Part shown: piece after piece, positions 35,531 to 44,014 of the stretch
Layout: every line of letters starts with the position of its first letter
Position numbering within the stretch: the first letter of the stretch is position 1
Source of the DNA: Hyphomonas sp.
GTDB lineage: Bacteria > Pseudomonadota > Alphaproteobacteria > Caulobacterales > Hyphomonadaceae
Assembly: GCA_013791775.1 (NCBI GenBank)
Contig: VMTE01000012.1
Span: 62,001 to 126,000 of the forward strand
Direction of reading: 5' to 3'
DNA length: 64,000 bases
Notes under the pieces: model-generated
What the model was told of the DNA's origin: nothing
What the model saw: only the letters and a program-made list of their open reading frames with translations
Databases searched by the model: none
Position numbers and translations under genes: made by a program

Positions 35531-35734
35531 ATGCGCAAACCCATCGCCGTGATCGTGATGCTCGCCTTCCTGGCCTTCTGGATCTGGGCGGCAGGTACGC
35601 TGGGCTCACACCTGACAGGACTGCCGCGCTGGGTGCAGCCGGTATTCTTCATTGTCGCCGGGATCGGGTGGGTACTGCCGATGCGGCCCTTGCTCAAATG
35701 GATGAACGCCAACGCGCCGCCGGAAGAGGACTAG
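35531..35734 (+). CDS. DUF2842 small membrane protein
   Basis: A 67-residue protein with two hydrophobic segments (AVIVMLAFLAFWIWAAGTL; VQPVFFIVAGIGWVLPM) and the ending RPLLKWMN typical of DUF2842. The family is largely alphaproteobacterial and uncharacterised. Here it is divergent from ctaA, hinting at, but not proving, a respiratory role. GGAGG lies 11 nt before the ATG. Confidence 0.85.
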   Translation: MRKPIAVIVMLAFLAFWIWAAGTLGSHLTGLPRWVQPVFFIVAGIGWVLPMRPLLKWMNANAPPEED

Positions 35735-35752
35735 ACTCGCCTTCCCCATGAG

Positions 35753-35800
35753 CTGAGCTGCCCCCTCCCCGCGAAGTGGGGAGGGTTGGGGTGGGGTCTG
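35753..35800. repeat. GC-rich palindromic repeat
   Basis: CCCCCTCCCCGCGAAGTGGGGAGGG hairpin followed by TTGGGGTGGGG, of the same general kind as the element at 32263 but shorter. It follows the DUF2842 gene and precedes a 140-bp stretch with no feature seen. Confidence 0.55.
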
Positions 35801-35941
35801 ATTCACACACAAACCCATCCGTATACGAACCACTTACGCAACCAATTCGCTTGCCCTGCCCCCAATAGAATCAACACCTTGAACAAAAATCACCCAAATC
35901 GGCGCACCCCCCCCCTCTGAACCCATGCCATACTGCGCCGC

Positions 35942-36616
35942 ATGGAGACGAACCCCTTCACCCCGCAAGAGCGCGCCGCGATCAATGCCGGCCTCGATGA
36001 CGCGGACGCCGCGCTCACGGGATTCCTCGTCCTCATCCGTGAACAGATCAACCAGAGCCGCACTGGCCCGCTCGCCCGCAAGCTGATCGCGAAAATCCTG
36101 CGCACCCTGCTGGTGCCCGCCGAAGCGCTGCTGCGCCGCGCGATCCATATCCTCGCCGATATCGTCGCCCCGCTCCCGGCCCGCCCGTCGCGTCCGCCGC
36201 CGCCGGAATCCGCCCGGCCCGCCAAGGCGGCCGCCCGCCCTGCCAAGGCCCGCGCGCCCGTCTTCCGGCTGACCGAGCCCGCGCCGCGCCCGCCCGGCCG
36301 CACGCTTCCGGTCAGCCAGCGCCCGATGATCTCCGTGCCCGGCCTCACCCCGCGCCCCGCCCCGGCGCCGCGACACAAGCCTGATCCGTTCGCCCTCGAG
36401 GCGCGCTTCCTGCGCCGCCTCGAAGCCCTCGAATACGCCTTCAACGATCCCCTGCGCGAAGCCCGCCGCCTGCAGCGCCGGCGCGCCCGCGCCAGGGCGC
36501 GCACGCCCCTGCGCTCCGGCCTGCCCCGCGGCCTCGCCGGCAGCCCGGACACCTACCTCCTGAACCTCTACGAAAACCTCCACACCTGGGCCACCCGCCC
36601 GGCGGATACGTCGTAA
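35942..36616 (+). CDS. Pro/Ala/Arg-rich protein of unknown function
   Basis: I do not recognise this 224-residue protein. The N-terminal 80 residues are helical (ALTGFLVLIREQINQSRTG, then LIAKILRTLLVPAEALLRRA). A low-complexity Pro/Ala/Arg linker spans about 80-145. The C-terminal part has RRLEALEYAFNDPLREARRL and LNLYENLHTW. No signal peptide. Strong GC3 bias supports coding. The basic, proline-rich middle suggests a disordered linker. Start at 35942 lacks a clear ribosome-binding site. Confidence 0.7.
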   Translation: METNPFTPQERAAINAGLDDADAALTGFLVLIREQINQSRTGPLARKLIAKILRTLLVPAEALLRRAIHILADIVAPLPARPSRPPPPESARPAKAAARPAKARAPVFRLTEPAPRPPGRTLPVSQRPMISVPGLTPRPAPAPRHKPDPFALEARFLRRLEALEYAFNDPLREARRLQRRRARARARTPLRSGLPRGLAGSPDTYLLNLYENLHTWATRPADTS

Positions 36617-36702
36617 GGACTGCCGGAAAGGCACTCGATATCCCCCGGACGGCCCCGCCGCGCCGGGCGCTTGTGCTGGGGAAAGCGCACAACATGTGTG
36701 CC

Positions 36703-36825
36703 GCCCCCTCCGTCCGCTTCGCGGCCACCTCCCCCGTAAACGGGGGAGGATGAAGGCGCGTCCGGATGCTGCCTTTTCCTCCCCTGCGAAGCGGGGGAGG
36801 TGGCCGCGAAGCGGACGGAGGGGGC
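36703..36825. repeat. Long perfect inverted repeat (34-bp arms)
   Basis: Arms 36703-36736 and 36792-36825 are perfect inverted copies over 34 bp, each beginning or ending with the CCCCCTCCGTCCGCTTCGCG word. The 55-bp centre contains a further CCCCCGtaaaCGGGGG hairpin. It lies between the convergent hypothetical gene and the Psd-like gene and could act as a bidirectional terminator or a REP-type mobile element. Confidence 0.85.
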
Positions 36826-36891
36826 TCGGAGTGTCAGGCCAGGCAAGAAGATTGTGGGAGGTGAGGGTCAAAGCCCCCCCCTCAACCCGCG

Positions 36892-37785
36892 TCAATCACT
36901 CTCGCCGTGCTTGCGGGCCGCTTCGCGCAGGCGGGCGAAGATCGCGGCGGGGTCTTCCGGCGCTTCGACCTCACCCGGCTCGGGATAATCATCGAAGAAG
37001 TCTTCTTCCTCAACGGCGGCTTCGGCGGCGGTAGCCGCCACGGTTGCACGCACCGGTTCAGGCGCAACTGTTTCTTCGGCGTCCATGACATCTTCATCGC
37101 CGGCGGCGGAGCGCATGCGGCCGATCACGGTTTCGCCGCCGATCAGGGATTGCCCCGGCCAGACGAGCACACTGAGGCCGGCCGGCAGGTAAAGGTCGCA
37201 CCAACCACCGAGGCGGCGCGTGCCGAACGCCCGGCCCAGGCGCACCACGTCACCGGTTTCGATGTCGAGATCAATGCGCGGGCCGAGCCCGCCGGTCGCC
37301 AGGGCGACGCCGGCGCGCTCGCCCGCGCTTTCGAAGGTGATATAGGCGCGGGTCAGGCCTTCATCGTCCGGACGCATCGCCAGCGGCACGGAGGGCTCGC
37401 CCTGCGACACGGTGATGAGGTCCACGCCGCCCGCGATGGGCGTGTAGAGCTTGTTGGCCGAAGACGGCGACGACGATATCCGCACGCGCACCAGATCGTT
37501 TGACGACATCCGAAGCGCCGTCGGAGGTTCGCTGCGCTCGATCGAAACGACCACGCCGTCACACGGCGCAACCACACCGTCCGCGACATCCGGCGGCGAC
37601 CGGCGCGACCACCGGCCAGCGGCCAGCGCGACCAGCATCGCCGCAAAGCCGATCCAGAACAGCGGACTCCAGATCCAGCCCAGCAGAAGCGCCGCGAGGA
37701 ACGCGCCCGCCGCAGCGGCCACGCCTTCCCAGTCGAGCATGATATTCAGCCACGGCATGGGGCGGCGCTCGAATTCGTCGGACAT
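36892..37785 (-). CDS. Phosphatidylserine-decarboxylase-like protein lacking catalytic His and Ser
   Basis: A 297-residue protein with two N-terminal membrane helices (about residues 20-58), then a Psd fold: VVAPCDGVVVSIE (ADG block, Asp kept), SPSSANKLYTPIAGG where Psd has SPLNVHVNRAPVAG (His replaced by Asn), and RRLGGWCDLYLP where Psd has RFGSRVDVYLP (the self-cleaving Ser replaced by Gly). Without that Ser no pyruvoyl group can form, so PE synthesis by this protein is unlikely. The C-terminus has an acidic 70-residue extension ending in an amphipathic helix. No pssA follows. It is 29 bp downstream of the ABC exporter gene and probably in its operon. Confidence 0.8.
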   Translation of the reverse strand: MSDEFERRPMPWLNIMLDWEGVAAAAGAFLAALLLGWIWSPLFWIGFAAMLVALAAGRWSRRSPPDVADGVVAPCDGVVVSIERSEPPTALRMSSNDLVRVRISSSPSSANKLYTPIAGGVDLITVSQGEPSVPLAMRPDDEGLTRAYITFESAGERAGVALATGGLGPRIDLDIETGDVVRLGRAFGTRRLGGWCDLYLPAGLSVLVWPGQSLIGGETVIGRMRSAAGDEDVMDAEETVAPEPVRATVAATAAEAAVEEEDFFDDYPEPGEVEAPEDPAAIFARLREAARKHGESD

Positions 37786-37814
37786 CTCTCTCGCTCCCTT
37801 CCCGGCCTCGGGGT

Positions 37815-39668
37815 TCAGCCAACGGCCAATGCAGCTTCCGTGCTACGGGCCTGACGTTGCCACATATCAGCATATTTGCCGCCTTTGGCCAGCAGCGCGG
37901 CATGGTTACCGCGCTCGATGATACGTCCCGCTTCGAGAACGATGATCTCGTCGGCCGAAATCACCGTGGACAGGCGGTGCGCCACCATCAGCGTCGTGCG
38001 GCCCGTGGAGGCCTGCTCCAGCGCGTCCTGCACGGCCGCTTCGGTGGCGCTGTCCAGTGCGCTGGTCGCTTCGTCCAGCACGAGGATCGCGGGATCGGCC
38101 AGCACGACGCGGGCGATGCCGACGCGCTGCTTTTCCCCGCCCGAGAGCTTCAGGCCGCGTTCACCGACGCGGGTGTTCCAGCCCTCCGGCTGGCTTTCGA
38201 TGAAGTCGAGCAGTTGCGCCCGGCGGGCCGCATCACGGATTTCTTCCTGCGTGGCACCGGGGCGCGCGTACGCGATGTTCGCCTGGATCGTGTCGTTGAA
38301 CAGAACCACATCCTGCGGCACGAGGCCGAGCGCGGCGCGAAGCGACGATTGCTTCAGCGCGCGGACATCCTGCCCGTCGATCAGCACATCGCCTTCGTCG
38401 GTGTCATAGAACCGGAACAGCAGTTTCAGCAGCGTGGACTTGCCGGCGCCGGACGTGCCGACAAACGCGATCTTGCGGCCGGCCGGCACGTCGAAGCTGA
38501 TGTTCTGTACACCCACAGACCGGCCTTCATGGTTGAAGGACACGTTGTCGAACGTCACACGGCCCTTCGGCTTTTCAAGCGGCCGGGCATCCGGCGCATC
38601 CTGCACCTCCGGCAACATGGCGAGCAGGCCGTGCAGCTTTTCGAGGTCAACCGCGCCTTGTTTGATCTCGCGCCAGGCCCAACCGAGAATGTTCAGTGGC
38701 GCATAGAGCGACAGCAGCATCAGCATCACGGCCGTCAGGTCACCGATCTGCATCCGGTCCTGGATGACATTCAGCGCCGACAGCGCCATCACGGCGAGCA
38801 GGCCCAGGTTCATCACCAGCGCCTGCACGGTGTTGAGCACGTACATGCTGCGCACGGTATCGACATAGTGGACATTGTAGTCCGCCATGGCGCGGTCGAA
38901 GCGGCCGGTCTCGCGCGCCTCGGCGGCAAAGGACTTCACCGTCTCGAAGTTCGTGAGGATATCGACCGAGGTGGCCCGGAAATGCGTGTCGGCCTCGTTC
39001 ATCTTGCGGCGCTGGCGTACGCGCCATTCGGTGATGATCACCGTGCAGACCACATAGAGCGCGACGGTCGCCACCGCGATCAGGGCGAGGCGGTAGTCAT
39101 AGGCGACGCCCAGCGCAATGGACGCGAGCACGAGGCGGATCAGCGTCGGGCCGATATTGAAGGCCAGGAAACGGATCAGGTAGTCGATCGCGCCGGCGCC
39201 GCGCTCGATGACGCGGTTGAGCGCGCCGGTGCGGCGGGTCTGGTGGAAATTCAGCGACAGGCCGAGGGCATGGCCAAAGGCATCGACACTGGCGACCCTT
39301 TGGGCATCCTGGCTGACCGGGGCGAACAGCCAGTCCCGCATCTGGGGCAGCCCGGCCGCAAGGAAGCGGATCGCAAGACCGTAGGTGAGCCACAGGGCGG
39401 CAACGCCGAAGCCGCCGGCCGGGCCCTTGTCCGCGACCTGGTTAATGGCATGCCCCATGATCAGCGGCGAGACGACCTCCAGCACCGAGGCAGCAAGCGT
39501 CAGCAGGACCGCGAGCGCCATGACGACACGCCATTTGGCCAGTTCGGGCCGCGCGAGCAGCTTGAGGATCCGGAGGATCGAAGCCCAGAGGCCCCCATCC
39601 GCGCTGTCGATCCGATCGTGATTTTCGGGTGCCGCAGAGGCGTGTGCAGAAGAACTCATCCCCGCCAT
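37815..39668 (-). CDS. Atm1/Hmt1-type ABC half-transporter (permease-ATPase)
   Basis: A 617-residue inner-membrane exporter: six helices (about residues 45-330), then an ATPase domain with VGTSGAGKSTLLKLLFRFYD (Walker A), LVPQDVVLFNDTI (Q-loop), LSGGEKQRVGIARVVL (signature), ILVLDEATSALD (Walker B) and VAHRLSTV. DILTNFETVKSFAAEARE and YVLNTVQALVMN are characteristic of the Atm1 branch, which exports glutathione or metal-thiol compounds. The short gap to the Psd-like gene suggests a shared transcript. The substrate is inferred from family only. Confidence 0.87.
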   Translation of the reverse strand: MAGMSSSAHASAAPENHDRIDSADGGLWASILRILKLLARPELAKWRVVMALAVLLTLAASVLEVVSPLIMGHAINQVADKGPAGGFGVAALWLTYGLAIRFLAAGLPQMRDWLFAPVSQDAQRVASVDAFGHALGLSLNFHQTRRTGALNRVIERGAGAIDYLIRFLAFNIGPTLIRLVLASIALGVAYDYRLALIAVATVALYVVCTVIITEWRVRQRRKMNEADTHFRATSVDILTNFETVKSFAAEARETGRFDRAMADYNVHYVDTVRSMYVLNTVQALVMNLGLLAVMALSALNVIQDRMQIGDLTAVMLMLLSLYAPLNILGWAWREIKQGAVDLEKLHGLLAMLPEVQDAPDARPLEKPKGRVTFDNVSFNHEGRSVGVQNISFDVPAGRKIAFVGTSGAGKSTLLKLLFRFYDTDEGDVLIDGQDVRALKQSSLRAALGLVPQDVVLFNDTIQANIAYARPGATQEEIRDAARRAQLLDFIESQPEGWNTRVGERGLKLSGGEKQRVGIARVVLADPAILVLDEATSALDSATEAAVQDALEQASTGRTTLMVAHRLSTVISADEIIVLEAGRIIERGNHAALLAKGGKYADMWQRQARSTEAALAVG

Positions 39669-39762
39669 ATGGCGTGGAATGCCTCAAAACGAAACCCACA
39701 CCGCATCTGCCCCTGTGAAACCATCTGGCCGAAGGCAGCAACGCTGCGTAAACTCCCTCGCC

Positions 39763-40353
39763 ATGGATGATATCAAGACCCAACCGAAAACCTCAAGCAT
39801 CGGATCAATCTGCGTCTATTGCGGTGCCTCCGACAGTGTGAACGCCATCTACATTCGTCTCGCCGAAGCGCTGGGGCGTGAACTGGCTGGTCGCAGTATC
39901 CGCCTTGTCTACGGCGGCGGCGGGGTTGGCCTGATGGGTGCCTGCGCCCGCTCCGCGAATGATGCGGGCGGCGAAGTGCTCGGAATCATGCCGCGCTTCC
40001 TGCTCGCAAAGGAACGGGTCTTCACGGATGTGGAGCACCGGATCGTCGAGGACATGCACACCCGAAAAATGATGATGTTCGAAGAAGCCGACGCCTTCAT
40101 TGTGTTGCCCGGCGGGATCGGTACGCTGGAAGAGGCGGTCGAGATCCTCTCCTGGGCCCGCCTCGGCCTGCATGCGAAGCCGATGGCCTTTCTTGATGAG
40201 GATGGCTTCTGGCAACCCTTCTTCGAACTGATCGAGCGCATCATCGCCGGGGGATTCATCCCGGAGACTTTCCGCGACGCGCTCGTTCACAGCACCACGC
40301 CACAGGATGCCATCACGGCGCTCGAAGACCGGCGCGTGGTGATCGATCTTTAG
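39763..40353 (+). CDS. LOG family nucleoside-5'-monophosphate phosphoribohydrolase
   Basis: A 196-residue Rossmann-fold protein of the TIGR00730/LOG family, known for cleaving AMP-like or cytokinin nucleotides to base plus ribose-5-phosphate. The motifs are ICVYCGASDS, LVYGGGGVGLMGACA, and the LOG signature PGGIGTLEEAVEIL with the catalytic Glu, preceded by DMHTRKMMMFEEADAF. ATG 39763 is used; longer in-frame starts would run into the divergent ABC gene's region. In bacteria these proteins are mostly housekeeping nucleotide hydrolases. Confidence 0.9.
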   Translation: MDDIKTQPKTSSIGSICVYCGASDSVNAIYIRLAEALGRELAGRSIRLVYGGGGVGLMGACARSANDAGGEVLGIMPRFLLAKERVFTDVEHRIVEDMHTRKMMMFEEADAFIVLPGGIGTLEEAVEILSWARLGLHAKPMAFLDEDGFWQPFFELIERIIAGGFIPETFRDALVHSTTPQDAITALEDRRVVIDL

Positions 40354-40365
40354 TCCGTCGCCGGA

Positions 40366-41208
40366 TCATTCCGCCGCGACGAGATCGAACTCGGACTGCC
40401 ACTCCGCCATCAGCGGCCGGTTGTCGTGGTCCCACGGATGGAAACCCGGTTTGAACCAGGTGACCCAGATGTGCCAGCCGCGCGCAAAGAAGCCGGGCTG
40501 TTTCCAGAGGAATTCCTTCACGGCCTTCTTCGCCGCCTTCGGCGAGTAGCCATCCGCTTCCAGCATCCAGGAGGCGTATTCTGCAACGTTACGCGTGAAA
40601 TTGTAGCTGATCAGCAGCATCGCCAGTGACCGGCGGAACCAGCGCTGGAAGCCGGACCAGTCTTTCGCGGCAATAAGAAAGACATCATAGGCCACCGCCT
40701 TGTGTTCCGTCTCTTCCATCGCATGCCAGCGCCACAAGTCCTTGATCGAAGGCTCGGTCTTCGAGAACATGTCGTTGTGCACGGCAAACATGTCGGCCAG
40801 CATGGCGGTGAAATGCTCAAGGCAGATGGTCGCCATCAGCATCCGCATCGGGCCGCCCGAGCGGGAAAATGCGATCTTGTCGCGGATCTCGGCCTCGACC
40901 CGCTCCACCGGATATTTCGACCGGTCGATCATGCGGTTCAGGAGATGGTGTTCCCGCGAATGGATGGCTTCCTGCGCGATGAAGTCCTTCGCGTCCTGTT
41001 CCAGCCGGCCGGACAGTTGGTCCTTGTAGGCGCGCACGGCGTCCATGAAGAGGCGCTCGCCATCCGGGAAGGTCAGCGACAGGGTGTTCATCACCGCTGT
41101 GCCGACCGGATCGCCATCGAGCCAGTGACCGCTGCGCGCGGTGGACACGTCGAAATGCAGATCACGCGGCAGAATGGTGAGATCTTCGGGGGTCCGGGAG
41201 CTGTTCAT
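40366..41208 (-). CDS. Predicted metal-dependent hydrolase (PF10118-type)
   Basis: A 280-residue helical protein with a likely di-metal site: TFPDGERLFMDAVR, FIAQEAIHSREHHLLNRM (E-H-x-x-EH), LEHFTAMLADMF, and WRWHAMEETEHKAVAYDVFL, together giving the Glu/His pattern of the ferritin-like PF10118 family. Substrate unknown. It is divergent from a TetR regulator (80-bp gap), a typical layout for a repressor and its target, so it may be induced by a hydrophobic compound. AGGA precedes the ATG. Confidence 0.82.
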   Translation of the reverse strand: MNSSRTPEDLTILPRDLHFDVSTARSGHWLDGDPVGTAVMNTLSLTFPDGERLFMDAVRAYKDQLSGRLEQDAKDFIAQEAIHSREHHLLNRMIDRSKYPVERVEAEIRDKIAFSRSGGPMRMLMATICLEHFTAMLADMFAVHNDMFSKTEPSIKDLWRWHAMEETEHKAVAYDVFLIAAKDWSGFQRWFRRSLAMLLISYNFTRNVAEYASWMLEADGYSPKAAKKAVKEFLWKQPGFFARGWHIWVTWFKPGFHPWDHDNRPLMAEWQSEFDLVAAE

Positions 41209-41288
41209 GGCGCAAATCCTGCTGTCATGGGTGAGTTTGGGCGCATAGTCTCAATTGTATGGAAGCCATTTAGCAGTTACTGACAAAA

Positions 41289-41900
41289 ATGTCGATAAGC
41301 AAAAACACGTCTTCCCGAATCCGCCGCTCGCCCGAGGCTTCGCGCGAGAACATCCTGATTGCGGCCGAGCGCCTGCTGGTGCGTCAGGGGCCTCAATCCC
41401 TGCGGCTGGCCGACGTGGCGAAAGAGGCCGGCGTCGCCAATGCCACCGTTCTCCACCATTTCGGCACCATCGACGGCGTGCAGACGGCGCTGATGGAGAA
41501 GATGATCGTCGAGCTGGTCTCGGGCCTGATGGCGATGGATGTGCCCGACGATCCGCGCGCCGCACGGGCGGCCGCCATCCAGAACCTGTTCGACGCGTTC
41601 GAGACCAAAGGCGCGGCGCGGCTGGCGGCCTGGCTGGAACTGACAGACGAATCGCGCCGCCTGCGGACGGTGCGAGAGGCCGTGCAGACCGTCATCCGGT
41701 TGAAAATCGGCGCAGAAAAGGCCGACGAAGCGCGTCTGGAAGACGCCATCCTCGTCAGTGTGATCCTGGCCATTGGCGTTGGCCTGTTCGGGCCGACCTT
41801 GAGCGAGTTGCTGGGCAAACCGAGGGACCGCGCCCGTGTGGCCGCGCTGAGACTGCTCGAAACGGGTCTGGAAGAGGCGGCGCGGAAGACGGGCCAATAG
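41289..41900 (+). CDS. TetR family transcriptional regulator
   Basis: A 203-residue one-component regulator. The N-terminal HTH is SRENILIAAERLLVRQGPQS, RLADVAKEAGVANATVLHHF; the C-terminal ligand domain is helical with no recognised pocket motif. It faces the metal-dependent hydrolase gene across 80 bp and probably represses it and itself. No clear palindromic operator was found in the gap by eye. Confidence 0.9.
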   Translation: MSISKNTSSRIRRSPEASRENILIAAERLLVRQGPQSLRLADVAKEAGVANATVLHHFGTIDGVQTALMEKMIVELVSGLMAMDVPDDPRAARAAAIQNLFDAFETKGAARLAAWLELTDESRRLRTVREAVQTVIRLKIGAEKADEARLEDAILVSVILAIGVGLFGPTLSELLGKPRDRARVAALRLLETGLEEAARKTGQ

Positions 41901-42142
41901 ACGACGGACCGCAGTGCTCCGTTAACGGAAAAACCGGCGCCCGGCGGCCGGGCTGCGGAAAACCCTTTGACTTTGCGGCGGTTAAAGCGCAGAGGGCGCC
42001 CGTCTGGGCTACTTCGGCAGCCTTGCAGGGACAGCGTGAGCTGGCGCGGCGAAACATTCGCCTTGTCCGAGTCCCTCCTTACAGACGCCAACTTAGCCCC
42101 AGGCGCCCTTCTTCACGCGGGTCGTTAGAACCCCGCTCCCCA

Positions 42143-42180
42143 GCGCGACGTGTCGCGCCGGGCGCAAAGTATTTTTTTGA
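42143..42180 (+). promoter_or_regulatory. Leader hairpin and T-run upstream of the RNA helicase gene
   Basis: GCGCGAC (42143-42149) pairs perfectly with GTCGCGC (42152-42158). A run of seven T follows, reaching the Shine-Dalgarno region just before the helicase ATG. The hairpin is 13 nt from the T-run, too far for a standard terminator. The 288-bp leader is long, and a cold-dependent fold is possible, but this is conjecture. Confidence 0.35.
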
Positions 42181-42188
42181 AAGACCAC

Positions 42189-43529
42189 ATGACAACTTTC
42201 CAATCCTTCGGCCTCGCGCCGCGCGTTGAATCTGCGCTGACCGCTGCCGGCTATTCCACCCCAACCCCGATCCAGGCAGGCGCGATCCCGCTGATCATGT
42301 CCGGCCGCGACATCATGGGCCTCGCCCAGACCGGCACCGGCAAGACGCTGGCCTTCGCCGCGCCGATCCTCGACAAGCTGTTTCGCAACCAGGGCCCTGC
42401 TCCGCACAAAGGCGCCCGCGTTCTCGTGCTTGCTCCGACGCGCGAACTGGCCGGTCAGATTGCCGCCTCGTTCGAAACCTATGGCGCCGGCCTCGGCCTG
42501 CGCATCGCGATGGTCTGCGGCGGCGCCAAGATCGGCCCGCAAATCCGCAAGCTCGAGCGCGGCGTGCACGTTCTCATCGCAACGCCGGGCCGCCTGATCG
42601 ACCTGATCGAACAGCGCGCCGTTGGCCTGAAGGACGTTGAAGTCCTCGTGCTCGACGAAGCCGACCAGATGCTGGACCTCGGCTTCATCCACGCCCTCCG
42701 CGCCATCGCGAAACACGTGCCCCAGAAACGCCAGACGCTGTTCTTCTCGGCCACCATGCCGAAACTCGTCGAAGGCCTTGCGGCGCAGTTCCTGAAAGAC
42801 CCGGCGCAGGTTGCCGTGGCCCCGCCTTCGGCGACCGCCGACAAGGTGGAGCAACGCATCTGCTTCGTCGAACAGGGCGAAAAGCAGGCCCTCCTCGTCG
42901 AGACGATCCGCAAGCCGGAAGTGAAAACCGTCCTCGTCTTTACCCGGACGAAGCATGGCGCCGACGCGGTGGTCCGCCGTCTTGCCGCTTCCCATATCGA
43001 TTCGGTCGCCATCCACGGCAACAAGAGCCAGTCGCAACGCGAGCGCGCGCTTGAAGCCTTCAAGGGCGGCAAGGTGCCGGTGCTCGTCGCCACCGATATC
43101 GCCGCGCGCGGCATCCATATCGACAACCTCACGCACGTCATCAACTTCGACCTGCCGGAAGTGCCCGAGCAATACGTCCACCGCATCGGCCGCACCGCGC
43201 GCGCCGGCGCATCGGGCGTGGCGATCTCGTTCGTTTCGAAAGACGAGCGCGATTACCTGCGCGCCATCGAGAAGCTGATCGGCAACAAGCTGGCGCCGCG
43301 CCCCGCAGGCGAGTCGGAAGCCGATGACCGTGGCTCGCGCAAACCGCAACAGCAGAGCCGCCGTCCGCAAGGCAACAGCCAACCGCGCGGCAATGGCAAT
43401 GGCAATGGCGGTGGGGGTGGCGGCCGGCCGTTCCAGCGCGCCGCCAACGGCCAGGGCGGCCAGGGCAACGGGTCTCGCCGTGGTGGACCGGGCAACCGCG
43501 CCCGCCGCCCCGAGCGCGCCGGCGTCTGA
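42189..43529 (+). CDS. rhlE: DEAD-box ATP-dependent RNA helicase
   Basis: A 446-residue RNA-unwinding enzyme. In order: the Q motif TPTPIQAGAIP, AQTGTGKT (I), PTRELAGQIAASF (Ia), TPGRLID (Ib), VLDEADQMLD (II), FSATMP (III), VFTRTKHGAD (IV), ATDIAARGIHIDN (V) and HRIGRTARAG (VI). The C-terminal 80 residues are a disordered Gly/Asn/Arg/Gln-rich tail with GNGNGNGGGGGGRP, likely binding RNA. Pattern fits RhlE, often cold-induced and linked to ribosome maturation or RNA decay. Terminated by a strong hairpin. Confidence 0.9.
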   Translation: MTTFQSFGLAPRVESALTAAGYSTPTPIQAGAIPLIMSGRDIMGLAQTGTGKTLAFAAPILDKLFRNQGPAPHKGARVLVLAPTRELAGQIAASFETYGAGLGLRIAMVCGGAKIGPQIRKLERGVHVLIATPGRLIDLIEQRAVGLKDVEVLVLDEADQMLDLGFIHALRAIAKHVPQKRQTLFFSATMPKLVEGLAAQFLKDPAQVAVAPPSATADKVEQRICFVEQGEKQALLVETIRKPEVKTVLVFTRTKHGADAVVRRLAASHIDSVAIHGNKSQSQRERALEAFKGGKVPVLVATDIAARGIHIDNLTHVINFDLPEVPEQYVHRIGRTARAGASGVAISFVSKDERDYLRAIEKLIGNKLAPRPAGESEADDRGSRKPQQQSRRPQGNSQPRGNGNGNGGGGGGRPFQRAANGQGGQGNGSRRGGPGNRARRPERAGV

Positions 43530-43550
43530 ACCCCTGACATTCAGTGACCA

Positions 43551-43587
43551 AACCGCCCCGGCTCAACCGCCGGGGCGGTTTTTCTTT
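43551..43587 (+). terminator. Rho-independent terminator of the RNA helicase gene
   Basis: AACCGCCCCGG (43551-43561) pairs with CCGGGGCGGTT (43570-43580) and is followed by TTTCTTT. It is 21 nt past the stop codon. Confidence 0.92.
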
Positions 43588-43666
43588 GTGTGCAGGCCTC
43601 ACCTTTGCAGGACGATTTTTCGGTCCTCATGCAAATTGGGCGTTGGCGCCACTCCGTATTCGTCCT

Positions 43667-43687
43667 AATTGCAAATCACTCGCAATT
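43667..43687. promoter_or_regulatory. Candidate Fur box upstream of feoAB
   Basis: AATTGC-N9-GCAATT forms an inverted repeat (centre AAATCACTC) 100 bp before the feoA start. AT-rich palindromes with TTGC/GCAA ends resemble iron-regulator sites known in alphaproteobacteria, and feo genes are classic Fur targets. Identity as a Fur site is inferred. Confidence 0.5.
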
Positions 43688-43786
43688 GGCTTGACCTCCG
43701 CTGCACCCCGATCCACAGGCACGCCTGCGGCCCGTGGGGCAACGACCACGGGATAGCCCGGAACTTGCGGTGGCTGGAGCTTTGCG

Positions 43787-44014
43787 ATGAGTATCGATGA
43801 CCTTCCCGAAGGCGGCTGCGCCCGTATCGTCTCGATATCGGCGTTGGTGCCGGAACTCGCCGCGAAGCTGCGCGAAATCGGATTCTGCGAAGGAGACGAC
43901 GTGCAACTGCTGACCCGCGGCCCATTGGGCGCCCAGCCCCTGGCGGTCCGGCTGAACCGGCGCGTCATTGCAATGCGCCGCGATGAAGCGCGCGCGGTTG
44001 AGGTGCATCAGTGA
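43787..44014 (+). CDS. feoA: Ferrous iron transport protein A
   Basis: A 75-residue SH3-like cytosolic partner of FeoB. Typical stretches are LPEGGCARIVSISAL, LREIGFCEGDDVQLL and PLAVRLNRRVIAMRRDEA. The stop overlaps the GTG start of feoB (GTGA), so translation is coupled. No FeoC gene is present. Confidence 0.9.
   Translation: MSIDDLPEGGCARIVSISALVPELAAKLREIGFCEGDDVQLLTRGPLGAQPLAVRLNRRVIAMRRDEARAVEVHQ

Noticed and set aside
37857-39770. 637-codon forward frame opposite the ABC exporter
   Set aside because: Antisense of a complete ABC transporter with all nucleotide-binding motifs; sequence is low-complexity His/Arg/Gln.
41209-41288. Possible TetR operator between the regulator and the hydrolase gene
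   Set aside because: No convincing palindrome was found by eye; only the divergent layout suggests one.
42093-43382. 429-codon reverse frame opposite the RNA helicase
   Set aside because: Helicase motifs on the forward strand are complete; the reverse frame is a shadow.
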